The notes under the pieces are model-generated. The model was not told the origin of the DNA, ran no database searches, and saw nothing but the letters and a program-made list of their open reading frames with translations. Shown here one piece after another: positions 1-7,253 of a stretch of DNA of 9,298 nt. The position numbers and the translations under genes were made by a program. How positions within the stretch are numbered: the stretch's first letter is position 1; the number at the start of each line of letters is the position of its first letter. The DNA comes from Rhizobacter sp. (lineage in GTDB: Bacteria > Pseudomonadota > Gammaproteobacteria > Burkholderiales > Burkholderiaceae), in contig JACMKW010000730.1 in the NCBI GenBank assembly GCA_014379885.1, positions 1-9,298 on the forward strand. The letters run 5' to 3'.

Positions 1-4
1 AACC

Positions 5-943
5 ATGCCGCGCTGGCGTCAGGTGGGGGCGTTTGTCATCGCCATGCCGCCTGCCTATCTGGGCATGCTGGTCCTGATCGTGCTGGCCGCTTTCATGCGC
101 CCGCAGCTGCTGTCGCTCGGCTTGCTCCCGCTGATCGCGCGGCAGGCTGTGCCGTTGGGCCTGGCGGTGATCGGGCAGTCGCTCGTGATGCGCGCGCGCT
201 CGATCGACCTGTCCGCCGGCGGGGTGGTGGTGGCGGTTTCGTATGTGCTGACGAGTGGCTTCTTTCCGCTGTCGGCCGGCATGGCGATGGCCGTGTGCGT
301 ATTGCTCGGGTTGGTGGTGGGGGCGATCAACGGTGTGCTGATCGTGCGCGTGCGCGCGTCATCGATGATCGTCACGCTGGCGATGGCGATGATCCTGCTG
401 GGCATCGTGATTGCGCTGTCGCAATTCCGCGCGCCGGGCGATGCGCCCGAGTTCCTCTGCGATCTCGCACGCCAGCGCGTAGCAGGCGTTCCCCTGCCGG
501 TGCTGGGTTGGCTGGCGGTGCTGGTGCCGGCCATCGTGCTGCTGCGAGTGACCGTGTTCGGGCGCTACCTCGATGCCGTCGGCGCCAACCCGCAGGCGGC
601 GGCGCTCTCGGGCATTCCGTATCTGCGCGTCATCTTCTGCAGCCACGTGGTGTCGGCGCTGATCTCGGTGCTGTGCGGCTTTCTGCTGGTGGGCTTCGTG
701 GGGGCCGGCAGCGTGACGCTCGGGCAAGACCTGGCGCTCAATTCACTTGCCGCCGCCATCCTCGGTGGTGTGAACTTCGGCAACGGCAAGGGCGGCATGG
801 CCGGCCCTGCGGTGGCGGCCTTCATGCTCACCTTCCTGTTCAACTTCTTGACCAGCCTGGGCCTGGGTGAGCCGGGGCGGCTGATGCTGCAAGGCGCCAT
901 CATCGCGGGCGCGGCGCTGCTCTACAGCGTGAGCCGGCGGTGA
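5..943 (+). CDS. Sugar ABC transporter permease (RbsC-like, BPD_transp_2 family)
   Basis: Inner-membrane permease of an ABC importer of the ribose/simple-sugar type. The 312-residue product is almost entirely hydrophobic, with about eight to ten membrane stretches. Family marks are DLSAGG at residues 68-73 (usually DLSVG), the cytoplasmic loop GRYLDAVGANPQAAALSGI at 186-204 that contacts the ATPase, and the glycine-rich ILGGVNFGNGKGG at 252-264. Length is normal for the family (about 310-340). The ATG lies four bases from the window edge, so its ribosome binding site cannot be judged and an earlier start is possible. The ATPase, binding protein and any second permease must lie upstream, outside the window. 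The sugar transported cannot be read from the sequence. Family assignment is secure; substrate is unknown. Confidence 0.9.
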   Translation: MPRWRQVGAFVIAMPPAYLGMLVLIVLAAFMRPQLLSLGLLPLIARQAVPLGLAVIGQSLVMRARSIDLSAGGVVVAVSYVLTSGFFPLSAGMAMAVCVLLGLVVGAINGVLIVRVRASSMIVTLAMAMILLGIVIALSQFRAPGDAPEFLCDLARQRVAGVPLPVLGWLAVLVPAIVLLRVTVFGRYLDAVGANPQAAALSGIPYLRVIFCSHVVSALISVLCGFLLVGFVGAGSVTLGQDLALNSLAAAILGGVNFGNGKGGMAGPAVAAFMLTFLFNFLTSLGLGEPGRLMLQGAIIAGAALLYSVSRR

Positions 944-949
944 GGCGTA

Positions 950-975
950 CTCAACGTGATTGCTCAACCTGATTG
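950..975. repeat. Tandem 13-bp direct repeat in the permease-hydrolase gap
   Basis: CTCAACGTGATTG (950-962) is followed immediately by CTCAACCTGATTG (963-975), 12 of 13 bases identical. A third, shortened echo, CAACCTGG, follows at 976-983 and runs into the ribosome binding site of the next gene. The repeat fills most of the 50-nt gap. No function is known to me; it could be a slippage product or a small regulator site. Confidence 0.8.
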
Positions 976-993
976 CAACCTGGAGACACCCCG

Positions 994-1752
994 ATGACTG
1001 ACGACACCATCCTAGCCGGCGCCGAACCCTTCTTCTTTCGTGGCAACGACATCGGCGTGCTGGTATGCCACGGCTTCACGGGTACCACGCAAAGCATGCG
1101 CTACCTCGGTGAACAACTGCATGGCGCCGGCTACACCGTCATTGGCCCGCGCCTCAAAGGCCACGGCGTGTCGCCCGCCGCCATGGCCAAGACCACTGCC
1201 TCGGACTGGATTGCGTCGGTGGACGAAGCACTGGCCGAGTTGCGCAAGACCTGCACACAAGTCTTCATGGTGGGGTTGTCGATGGGTGGCACGCTCACGC
1301 TGTACACGGCTGCCAAGCATGCCGACGTGATCAAGGGGGCCGTGCCCATCAACGCCGTGGTGCACATCGGTCTGTCCGACATGGCCAGCATCGCGCTCGA
1401 CGCGTCGATGCCTGCCACCGTGCCCGGCATTGGGTCTGACGTGAAAGACCCTGCCGTCACCGAACTCGCCTACAAGGAAGTGCCGGTTCCCGCCTTTCGT
1501 CAGCTCTATGCGTTGACCGCCGTCACGCAAGACCTCTTGCCGCTGATCAAGTGCCCGACGCTTGTGCTGCAGTCCCGAGACGACCACGTGGTGAACCCCT
1601 CCAACGCGCCTCGCATCGTCGGCGCTGTGGGCTCCAAACGCGTGGAGTTGATCTGGCTTGAGAACTCGTTCCACGTGGCCACGATCGACTTCGACAAGGA
1701 CATCATCGCCACGCAGACGATTGCCTTCATCAAGTCGATTGCCGGCCGCTGA
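994..1752 (+). CDS. Alpha/beta hydrolase, Est30-like carboxylesterase
   Basis: Predicted cytoplasmic serine esterase of 252 residues acting on short acyl esters or monoacylglycerols. The oxyanion-loop motif HGFTG is at residues 26-30 and the nucleophile elbow GLSMGG at 94-99 gives Ser96. The acid is most likely Asp196 or Asp197 in SRDDHVVNP, and the base is His227 in NSFHVATID. The layout and length match the Geobacillus Est30 carboxylesterase type (about 247 residues, with PFFF, HGFTG, LKGHGV-like and NP motifs in the same order). The frame is open back to a TTG at 973, but the ATG at 994 is preferred because GGAG at 982-985 sits 8 nt ahead of it. There is no signal peptide. It lies 50 nt after the sugar permease and 28 nt before a second esterase, so it is probably part of one operon. 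The natural substrate is unknown. Confidence 0.88.
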   Translation: MTDDTILAGAEPFFFRGNDIGVLVCHGFTGTTQSMRYLGEQLHGAGYTVIGPRLKGHGVSPAAMAKTTASDWIASVDEALAELRKTCTQVFMVGLSMGGTLTLYTAAKHADVIKGAVPINAVVHIGLSDMASIALDASMPATVPGIGSDVKDPAVTELAYKEVPVPAFRQLYALTAVTQDLLPLIKCPTLVLQSRDDHVVNPSNAPRIVGAVGSKRVELIWLENSFHVATIDFDKDIIATQTIAFIKSIAGR

Positions 1753-1780
1753 AGCACGCTCAACGAAGGAGACATTGCCC

Positions 1781-2650
1781 ATGAAACGCAAGCTCAGAAC
1801 ACTCGCGGCCTTTGCAGGCCTCATCACCGCCCTGTGCATGCAGGGCCCGGCAGTCGCTGGCGAGGTCTTTTCCGACGCGGTGCGCAGCAATGCGCTCAGC
1901 CGTGATGTCAAGTTCACCATCTACATGCCGGATGGCTACAAGGACGGTGCTGGCCCTTACCCGGTGGTGTACCTGCTGCACGGCGCTGGTGGCGACGAAA
2001 ACGAGTGGCGCGTGAAAGGTGGCGCCGTCGAAACGCTCGACGGGTTGATCAAGCGCGGGCTGATTCGGCCGTCCGTCGTGGTGATGCCCACGGCTGGCCC
2101 GGCGAGCTGGTGGTCCAACGGCGCTGCCGAGCGCGCCGAGACCGCCATCATCGACGAGCTCATGCCCTACGTGGAAGGCCGCTACAAGGTGAGCCGTGAG
2201 CGCAAGGGGCGGGCCATCGGTGGGCTCTCCATGGGCGGCTACGGGGCTTTGAACCTTGCGCTCAAGCACCCCACGCGGTTCTGTGCAGCCGCGGTGATCA
2301 GCCCGGCGATCTACGACCCGCTGCCTCCGGAAACCTCAGCGGCACGCCGCACGCCGCAATTTGTGCGCAACGGCCAGTTCGACCCCGACACCTGGCGCTC
2401 GCTCAACTACCCGGCCCACCTGGCGGCCTACAGCGCCCAGACCGTGAAGGTGCCGATGTGGATCGTGAGCGGTGATCACGACTTCCTGGGCATCGCGGCC
2501 ATGTCGGCCACGCTGCACTGGAGAATGTTGCAGATCCAGCCCAAGCTGGCCGAGCTGCGTGTGATCGATGGCGACCACGAATGGATGGTGTTCCGCGACG
2601 CGCTGCCTGACGCCTTGCAATACGTCGATCGGCACTGCGCGCGCCTGTAA
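1781..2650 (+). CDS. Exported esterase of the esterase-D / antigen 85 family (PF00756)
   Basis: Predicted secreted or periplasmic serine esterase of 289 residues. The N-terminus MKRKLRTLAAF... is basic then hydrophobic, with a likely signal-peptidase site after AVA (residues 24-26). VVYLLHGAGGDENEW (62-76) is the family's strand and oxyanion motif. GLSMGGYGAL (148-157) carries the nucleophile Ser150, and GDHDF (231-235) and GDHEW (264-268) supply the probable acid (Asp232 or Asp234) and His266. The same family holds S-formylglutathione hydrolases, feruloyl esterases and mycolyltransferases. The signal peptide argues against formylglutathione hydrolase. The frame stays open upstream to about 1658, inside the preceding gene, but the ATG at 1781 has AAGGAG at 1766-1771, 9 nt ahead, and begins the signal peptide. 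It is last in the putative plus-strand operon. Substrate unknown; family secure. Confidence 0.87.
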   Translation: MKRKLRTLAAFAGLITALCMQGPAVAGEVFSDAVRSNALSRDVKFTIYMPDGYKDGAGPYPVVYLLHGAGGDENEWRVKGGAVETLDGLIKRGLIRPSVVVMPTAGPASWWSNGAAERAETAIIDELMPYVEGRYKVSRERKGRAIGGLSMGGYGALNLALKHPTRFCAAAVISPAIYDPLPPETSAARRTPQFVRNGQFDPDTWRSLNYPAHLAAYSAQTVKVPMWIVSGDHDFLGIAAMSATLHWRMLQIQPKLAELRVIDGDHEWMVFRDALPDALQYVDRHCARL

Positions 2651-2676
2651 GCCCCCGGCGGTGCCGGCTCCCGGGC
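2651..2676 (+). other. GC-rich hairpin just after the esterase stop
   Basis: CCGGC (2655-2659) and GCCGG (2663-2667) form a 5-bp stem with a 3-nt loop, enclosed by GCCC (2651-2654) pairing with GGGC (2673-2676) across a 5-nt bulge. No T-run follows. It may stabilise the 3' end of the mRNA or help the next hairpin terminate transcription. Confidence 0.4.
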
Positions 2677-2695
2677 GTTGACAAGGAGAACAAGA

Positions 2696-2722
2696 AGAAA
2701 GGGGCGGAATCCGCCTCCTTCT
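2696..2722 (+). terminator. Probable intrinsic terminator after the esterase operon
   Basis: GGCGG (2703-2707), loop AAT, CCGCC (2711-2715) form a perfect 5-bp core. Outward pairing with one G:T pair and one A:C mismatch extends the stem to 2696/2722. The purine-rich left flank and the pyrimidine tract CTCCTTCTC on the right look like terminators of GC-rich proteobacteria, although the T-run is poor. It sits between the esterase stop (2650) and the start region of the next gene. Confidence 0.55.
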
Positions 2723-2760
2723 CAAAGCTTCATCCCCGCGCCCGCATTTGAAAATGGCCT

Positions 2761-2782
2761 CACGTGTACAACACCACACGTG
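2761..2782. promoter_or_regulatory. Paired CACGTG inverted repeat over the start region of the small gene
   Basis: CACGTGT (2761-2767) and ACACGTG (2776-2782) are perfect inverted repeats with an 8-nt spacer, and each arm contains the palindrome CACGTG. The spacer holds TACAAC (2767-2772), a fair -10 hexamer. TTGAAA (2748-2753) resembles a -35 but is only 13 nt away, too close for a normal sigma-70 promoter. The last base of the right arm begins the GGAG ribosome binding site (2782-2785). The element could be a repressor operator or, in RNA, a hairpin near the ribosome binding site. The inverted repeat is seen; its function is inferred. Confidence 0.5.
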
Positions 2783-2790
2783 GAGACGTC

Positions 2791-3105
2791 ATGATTCGCA
2801 ACATGCCCCAGCTTCGGGACCAGATCGTTTTTCTGGAAGTGGTTGATGCCCGCCATGTCGGCATGAATGCGAAGAAGTACCTCGCCGCCGCCCGCTCTGT
2901 GCGAACCATCATCGAGCGTGAACTGGGTGGACTGGCGATGCACGCGTTTGCCATTCCCGAGCTCCCCACGCTGCAAACAACGGCAGAGAACATCTACTTC
3001 GACAGCCATCGGCGCTTCGCTGACCTTGACGGCAGTGGCAATGCCGTCAGCGCCCTGCAGCTGGCCGACACGGTGATCGCTCGCGCGCGCTCTCGCAAGA
3101 TTTGA
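2791..3105 (+). CDS. Small protein of unknown function (104 residues)
   Basis: I do not recognise this family. The product is a soluble, mixed helical protein without signal peptide or membrane segment. Residues 27-46 (KKYLAAARSVRTIIEREL region) and 86-102 look like amphipathic helices. DLDGSGN at 78-84 superficially recalls a calcium-binding loop, but the last ligand position is Leu, so it is not a true EF-hand. The ATG at 2791 is chosen because GGAG at 2782-2785 is 5 nt ahead; the frame is open back to a GTG at 2764, inside the CACGTG repeat, which has no ribosome binding site. Codon use matches the neighbours. It is transcribed toward paoC and seems monocistronic, with a hairpin on each side. 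Real gene likely; function unknown. Confidence 0.65.
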   Translation: MIRNMPQLRDQIVFLEVVDARHVGMNAKKYLAAARSVRTIIERELGGLAMHAFAIPELPTLQTTAENIYFDSHRRFADLDGSGNAVSALQLADTVIARARSRKI

Positions 3106-3121
3106 GCTTGCGCGCACAGAC

Positions 3122-3136
3122 TGGCCCCATCGGCCA
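3122..3136. terminator. Short hairpin between the convergent small gene and paoC
   Basis: TGGCC (3122-3126) and GGCCA (3132-3136) form a perfect 5-bp stem with a 5-nt loop. It lies in the 48-nt gap where the plus-strand small gene and the minus-strand pao operon end. The position suits a bidirectional terminator, but there is no T-run on either side, so this is weak. Confidence 0.3.
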
Positions 3137-3153
3137 TCCATGCGTCCGAGCGA

Positions 3154-5364
3154 TCACGCCATCGGCGGCAATTTGTCCAGCAGCTTGTCCAGCGTGATCG
3201 GATAGTCACGAACCCGCGCTCCCGTGGCGTTGTAGATGGCGTTGGCCACCGCGGCGCCGATGCCGCACATGCCCAGTTCGCCCACGCCTTTGGCCTTCAT
3301 GGGCGATGAAATCGGGTCGACTTCGTCCAGAAAAATCACGTCCTGGTGCGGGATGTCGGCATGCACCGGCACCTCGTAACCCGCCAGGTCGTGGTTGACG
3401 AAGAAGCCGTGGCGCATATCCACCGCCAACTCTTCCATCAGGGCGGCGCCGACCCCCATCGTCATGGCGCCGATCACCTGGCTGCGCGCTGCCTTGGGGT
3501 TGAGGATGCGGCCCGCCGCACACACGGCCAGCATTCGCCGAGCGCGGATCTCGCCCGTTGCGGCATCGACACCCACCTCGACGAAATGCGCACCGAAGGT
3601 TGATTGCTGATATTTCTTGTCAAGGTCGCCGTACTCGATGCCGTCTTCGGCCACCAGCCCACCGGCACCAGCCGCTTGAGCCAGCGGCACGGTGCGCCCG
3701 CCCGAGCGGATGGTGCCGTCTGCGAAGACCACATCCGCCGATGTGATGCCAACCTTCTGTGCGGCGAGTTGACGCAGCTTCATGCACGCTGCGTACACGC
3801 CGGCCGTGGAGTTGTTGCCACCCCATTGCCCGCCCGAGCCGGCTGAGACCGGAAAGGCCGAATCGCCCAGACGCACCACCACTTTGTCGAGCGACACGCC
3901 CATGGTCTCGGCGGCGGTCTGGGCAATGATGGTGTAGCTGCCGGTGCCGATGTCGGTCATGTCGGTCTCCACCGTCACGAACCCGCGGCTGTCGAGCCGC
4001 ACACGGGCCGCCGATTTCATCAGCAGGTTGTTGCGAAAGGCCGCTGCAACGCCCATGCCGACGAGCCAACGTCCGTCGCGCACTGCGCCCGGGCGAGCAC
4101 TGCGGCGTGCCCAGCCGAAACGATCAGCGCCGGTGCGCAGGCATTCGATCAGACGGCGCTGCGAGAAGGGCCGGCCCGGTTTCTCGGGATCCACCTGGGT
4201 GTCGTTCAGCACGCGAAACTCCACCGGGTCGAGGCCAAGCTTCTCGGCCATCTCATCCATTGCGATCTCGAGCGCCATCATTCCGGGCGCCTCGCCCGGC
4301 GCACGCATGGCGTTGCCCTCGGGCAGATCGAGCACCGCCAGGCGCGTGGTGGTCAACCGGTTTGCGCCCGCATAAAGCAGGCGAGTCTGGTTGACAGCGG
4401 TTTCGGGCTTCCCATCCGGCAGGTCGCCAGACCAGCCTTCATGTGCGATGGCGGTGATCTTGCCGTCCTTCGCCGCACCGATTCGAATGCGCTGGATCGT
4501 GGCGGGCCGATGGGTGGTGTTGTTGGCGATGAGCGCGCGATGCAGCGCTACCTTGACGGGCCGGCCCGCCGCCCGTGCGCCAAGCGCAGCGAGCAGCGCA
4601 TCGGCGCGAACAAACAGTTTGCCGCCGAAGCCGCCACCGATGTAGGGAGAGATGAGGCGGATCTTGTTTTTGGGGATGCCGAGCGTCTTGGCCATGTCGC
4701 CCACGCTCCACGCAATCATCTGGTTGGACGTCCAGACCGTGAGTTGGTCGCCCGTCCATGCGGCCAACGACGCGTGCGGCTCCATCATCGCGTGCGTCTG
4801 GTCAGGCGTGGTGTAGTTCGCATCGAACTGCACCGATGCGCTGGCGAAGGCGCCTGCGAAATCGCCGAACTTCGACTCGGGTGGGCCCGAGAAAGGATCG
4901 GGCTTGGGCATCTGCGCGGCGTCTTTCTCGGCGGCCAGGTCAAACTTGCCCGGTGCGCCATCGTAGTCAACGCGCACCAGATGCGCCGCGGCACGCGCCT
5001 GCTCAAAGGTGTTGGCCACCACCAGGGCAACGGCCTGGTGGTAGTGGTCGATCTCGGGCCCACCCAACAGCTTGGCGGTGTTGAAGTTGCCCTTGCCAAG
5101 CTTGCCGGCATTGCGCGCCGTGACGATGGCAATGACACCTGGCGCCGCCCGTGCGGCGGCAAGGTCCATGGCGGCGATGCGGCCCTTGGCGATGGTGGCG
5201 CCCACCACAAAGCCGTGCGCCGCGTTGGGTGCGATGTCGTGGCGCTCATATGCATAGCGCGCTGTGCCGGTGGTTTTGAACGGGCCGTCGACGCGGTCGG
5301 TCGGCTTGCCGATCACCTTCAGCTGATCGATCGGATTGGTGGTCGCGGGGGTGTCGAATTTCAT
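3154..5364 (-). CDS. paoC: Periplasmic aldehyde oxidoreductase, molybdopterin-binding subunit PaoC
   Basis: Large catalytic subunit (736 residues) of a xanthine-oxidase-family enzyme that oxidises aldehydes, notably aromatic ones, to acids at a molybdenum centre; the E. coli enzyme carries the cytosine-dinucleotide cofactor. The N-terminal a/b hammerhead domain spans roughly residues 25-135, followed by the cofactor-binding domains. GGGFGGK is at 243-249, AMRAPGEAPG at 352-361, and GQWGGNNST at 512-520. KGVGE at 692-696 gives the catalytic base Glu696, and AAFRNN gives Arg444. Both sit exactly four residues later than Glu692 and Arg440 as I recall them for E. coli PaoC (732 residues), and both proteins end 40 residues after the Glu. 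There is no signal peptide, as expected if it is exported by hitchhiking on PaoA. The ATG is preceded by AAGGAG (5377-5372, inside the end of paoB) with a 7-nt spacer. Last gene of paoABC. Confidence 0.93.
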   Translation of the reverse strand: MKFDTPATTNPIDQLKVIGKPTDRVDGPFKTTGTARYAYERHDIAPNAAHGFVVGATIAKGRIAAMDLAAARAAPGVIAIVTARNAGKLGKGNFNTAKLLGGPEIDHYHQAVALVVANTFEQARAAAHLVRVDYDGAPGKFDLAAEKDAAQMPKPDPFSGPPESKFGDFAGAFASASVQFDANYTTPDQTHAMMEPHASLAAWTGDQLTVWTSNQMIAWSVGDMAKTLGIPKNKIRLISPYIGGGFGGKLFVRADALLAALGARAAGRPVKVALHRALIANNTTHRPATIQRIRIGAAKDGKITAIAHEGWSGDLPDGKPETAVNQTRLLYAGANRLTTTRLAVLDLPEGNAMRAPGEAPGMMALEIAMDEMAEKLGLDPVEFRVLNDTQVDPEKPGRPFSQRRLIECLRTGADRFGWARRSARPGAVRDGRWLVGMGVAAAFRNNLLMKSAARVRLDSRGFVTVETDMTDIGTGSYTIIAQTAAETMGVSLDKVVVRLGDSAFPVSAGSGGQWGGNNSTAGVYAACMKLRQLAAQKVGITSADVVFADGTIRSGGRTVPLAQAAGAGGLVAEDGIEYGDLDKKYQQSTFGAHFVEVGVDAATGEIRARRMLAVCAAGRILNPKAARSQVIGAMTMGVGAALMEELAVDMRHGFFVNHDLAGYEVPVHADIPHQDVIFLDEVDPISSPMKAKGVGELGMCGIGAAVANAIYNATGARVRDYPITLDKLLDKLPPMA

Positions 5365-5367
5365 CGC

Positions 5368-6318
5368 TCAGCTCCTTGGTTGGGTCAGCACTGCGGAGAG
5401 CGTGCGCTCAACCAGGGTCAGCTTGAATGCGTTCTCGGCTGTGGGCCGTGCGCCGGCCAGCAGGCTCGCGGTCACGGCTTTGGCACCTTTGGGCAACAGC
5501 CCGTCGGCCGCCTCGACCCGCCACGGCTTGGGTGCCACGCCGCCCAGCGCCACCCGGCCGGAGCCATCGCGCTGCACGATGGCCGCCACAGAAATCAGGG
5601 CAAAGGCATACGAAGCACGGTCGCGCACCTTGCGGTAGACCTGAGTGCCGCCGAGCGGCTTTGGCAGCGTCACGGCCGTGATCATTTCGCCGTGTTCAAG
5701 CGTGGTCTCCACGTGGGGCGTGTCGCCCGGAAGCCGATGCAGTTCGACGATGGGGATGCGGCGCGCCTGGCCATCGGGCCGCACCGTCTCAACCGTCGCA
5801 TCGAGCAGCCGCATGGCCACGGCCATGTCGCTCGGGTGGGTCGCAATGCAAGCCTTGCTCGCGCCGACCACGGCGTGCTGGCGGTTCACCCCTTCCAGCG
5901 CCGCGCAACCGCTCCCGGGTTGTCGCTTGTTGCACGCCTGGCTGGTGTCGTAAAAATAGGGGCAGCGCGTGCGCTGCAGCAAGTTGCCGGCGGTGGTGGC
6001 CTTGTTGCGCAATTGGCCCGAGGCGCCCGACAGCAAGGCGCGTGAGAGCACGCCGTAATCTCGCCGCACCCGATCGTCGGTCGCGAGGTCGGTGTTGCGC
6101 ACCAGTGCGCCGATGCGCAGGCCCCCTTCCGGTGTGGGTTCGATGCTGTCGAGCCCCAGACCATTCACGTCGACCAGGTGGGTGGGCGCTTCAACCTGCA
6201 GCTTCATCAGGTCGAGCAGGTTGGTGCCGCCGGCGATGAACCTGGCACCCGGGTTGCGGGACACGGCTGCCGCAGCGGCAGCGGGCGATTGCGCACGCTC
6301 GTAGGTGAAGGCCTTCAT
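5368..6318 (-). CDS. paoB: Periplasmic aldehyde oxidoreductase, FAD-binding subunit PaoB with extra FeS motif
   Basis: Medium subunit (316 residues; E. coli PaoB about 318) that carries FAD and passes electrons from the FeS subunit to the acceptor. [13 protein letters not shown] (residues 27-39) and TTAGNLL (108-114) are the FAD-binding signatures of the CO-dehydrogenase flavoprotein family, and the C-terminal CO_deh_flav_C-like domain runs from about 225. Between them is the insertion typical of PaoB, with CPYFYD (Cys119), [11 protein letters not shown] (Cys129, Cys138) and [10 protein letters not shown] (Cys157), the four cysteines expected to hold a [4Fe-4S] cluster absent from most xanthine oxidase relatives. 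Its ATG overlaps the paoA stop by 4 nt (ATGA on the minus strand), with GGAG (6329-6326) 7 nt ahead. Three bases separate its stop from paoC. Translational coupling is likely. Confidence 0.93.
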   Translation of the reverse strand: MKAFTYERAQSPAAAAAAVSRNPGARFIAGGTNLLDLMKLQVEAPTHLVDVNGLGLDSIEPTPEGGLRIGALVRNTDLATDDRVRRDYGVLSRALLSGASGQLRNKATTAGNLLQRTRCPYFYDTSQACNKRQPGSGCAALEGVNRQHAVVGASKACIATHPSDMAVAMRLLDATVETVRPDGQARRIPIVELHRLPGDTPHVETTLEHGEMITAVTLPKPLGGTQVYRKVRDRASYAFALISVAAIVQRDGSGRVALGGVAPKPWRVEAADGLLPKGAKAVTASLLAGARPTAENAFKLTLVERTLSAVLTQPRS

Positions 6319-6968
6319 GCTTTGGCTCCAGACACCTCGGTGATCGCATCGACGATGTTGGAGTAGGCCCCGCAGCGGCAGATGTTGCCGCTCATGCGTT
6401 CACGCAACTCTTCGGCAGAAAGCAGGGGGCGCGCAGTGAGGTCTGCGCTCACGTGGCTTGGAACGCCGCGCCCGATCTCGTCGAGCATCGCCACGGCCGA
6501 GCAGATCTGCCCTGGCGTGCAATAGCCACATTGATAGCCGTCGTGCTTGACGAAGGCCGCCTGCATCGGGTGCAGGCTCCCGGGCTGGCCAAGCCCCTCG
6601 ATGGTGGTCACTTGCGCGCCTTCGTGCATCACGGCGAGCGTGAGGCAAGCGTTGATGCGCCGGCCGTCAACGATGACGGTGCAGGCGCCGCACTGGCCCT
6701 GGTCGCACCCCTTCTTCGTGCCCGTGAGGTGCAGGTGCTCGCGCAAGGCATCGAGCAGGCTTGTGCGGGTGTCGAGTTGCAGCGTGTGCCGCTTGCCGTT
6801 TACGCGGAAAGACACTGCGGTGGTGGGTATCTCCGCTGCTGGGTTGGCTGCGGCTGCGGCGGGCGCTGCGGCCGAAGCCTGCATCACGGGAGCCGTCACT
6901 GCGGCAGAAGCCGCACCGACGATCAACAGATCGCGCCGGTTGATGGTGAGATTGTTGGAAGTGGACAT
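6315..6968 (-). CDS. paoA: Periplasmic aldehyde oxidoreductase, Tat-exported [2Fe-2S] subunit PaoA
   Basis: Small subunit (217 residues) with two [2Fe-2S] clusters that takes electrons from the molybdenum site of PaoC. The N-terminus has a twin-arginine signal, [12 protein letters not shown] (residues 10-21), with a likely cleavage near ASA (31-33). An Ala/Pro-rich linker (33-46) follows. The plant-ferredoxin-like domain has CDQGQCGAC (Cys88, 93, 96) and Cys108. The helical domain has [11 protein letters not shown] (Cys147, 150) and NICRCG (Cys197, 199). All eight ligands are present. The frame is open back to about 7118, but the ATG at 6968 is chosen because it places the Tat motif at residue 10 and has GGAG (6981-6978) 9 nt ahead. 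The folded complex with PaoB and PaoC is expected to leave through the Tat pathway on this one signal. First gene of the operon. Confidence 0.93.
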   Translation of the reverse strand: MSTSNNLTINRRDLLIVGAASAAVTAPVMQASAAAPAAAAANPAAEIPTTAVSFRVNGKRHTLQLDTRTSLLDALREHLHLTGTKKGCDQGQCGACTVIVDGRRINACLTLAVMHEGAQVTTIEGLGQPGSLHPMQAAFVKHDGYQCGYCTPGQICSAVAMLDEIGRGVPSHVSADLTARPLLSAEELRERMSGNICRCGAYSNIVDAITEVSGAKA

Positions 6969-7188
6969 GGGATGGGGCTCCGGGGTGAAGAGACGTTTAT
7001 CCCTGAACCCAGGTGACCGCGATGTCAGACGAAACGCCGACAGGTGATCAGAAAAAAAGCAACGGCGCGGCCTCGGGTTTTGAGCACCCAGCATGGCGCC
7101 TGCATCGTCAGAACTCACCGCTCGATCGGTCTGTACGTCACCGAACCCATCGGCTCAGGCTTGCTCACTGCCGGGAACATGGTCTTGC

Positions 7189-7220
7189 TCGACAAGCTGC
7201 TCAAAAACCCAAAATATGCT
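7189..7220 (+). promoter_or_regulatory. Possible sigma-70 promoter of the CopG-type gene
   Basis: TCGACA (7189-7194) matches five of six bases of the -35 consensus, and TATGCT (7215-7220) matches four of six bases of the -10. The 20-nt spacer is longer than ideal. The A/T-rich surroundings and the position about 36 nt before the start codon fit a promoter. If correct, transcription would begin within or just before the 11-bp repeats. Confidence 0.35.
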
Positions 7221-7253
7221 CCAATTAGATTCCAACCAGAATCCAAGGAGATG
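7221..7253. repeat. Three tandem 11-bp direct repeats ahead of the CopG-type gene
   Basis: The units CCAATTAGATT (7221-7231), CCAACCAGAAT (7232-7242) and CCAAGGAGATG (7243-7253) follow each other without gaps and share CCAAnnAGA. A nested inverted repeat GATTC/GAATC lies at 7228-7232 and 7239-7243. The third unit contains the AAGGAG ribosome binding site of the downstream gene. Ribbon-helix-helix repressors often bind short repeated half-sites spaced by about one helical turn, so this is a good candidate operator for the gene it precedes. Repeat seen; role inferred. Confidence 0.65.

Noticed and set aside
1012..1920. A 302-codon minus-strand open frame opposite the two plus-strand esterase genes
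   Set aside because: It is antisense to genes with intact catalytic motifs, spans their junction, and is rich in His/Arg/Gly without any domain.
2678..2683. A perfect TTGACA -35 hexamer after the exported esterase
   Set aside because: Sixteen to eighteen bases downstream lies the GC-rich hairpin, not a -10 hexamer, so it is probably fortuitous.
2868..3040. DLDGSGN in the 104-residue protein as an EF-hand
   Set aside because: The loop lacks the hydrophobic residue at position 8 and the acidic residue at position 12, so calcium binding is not supported.
4441..6045. A 534-codon plus-strand open frame opposite paoC and paoB
   Set aside because: It is antisense to two clearly recognised genes. 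Its composition is Gly/Arg/His-rich with no recognisable domain, a usual artefact in GC-rich coding DNA.
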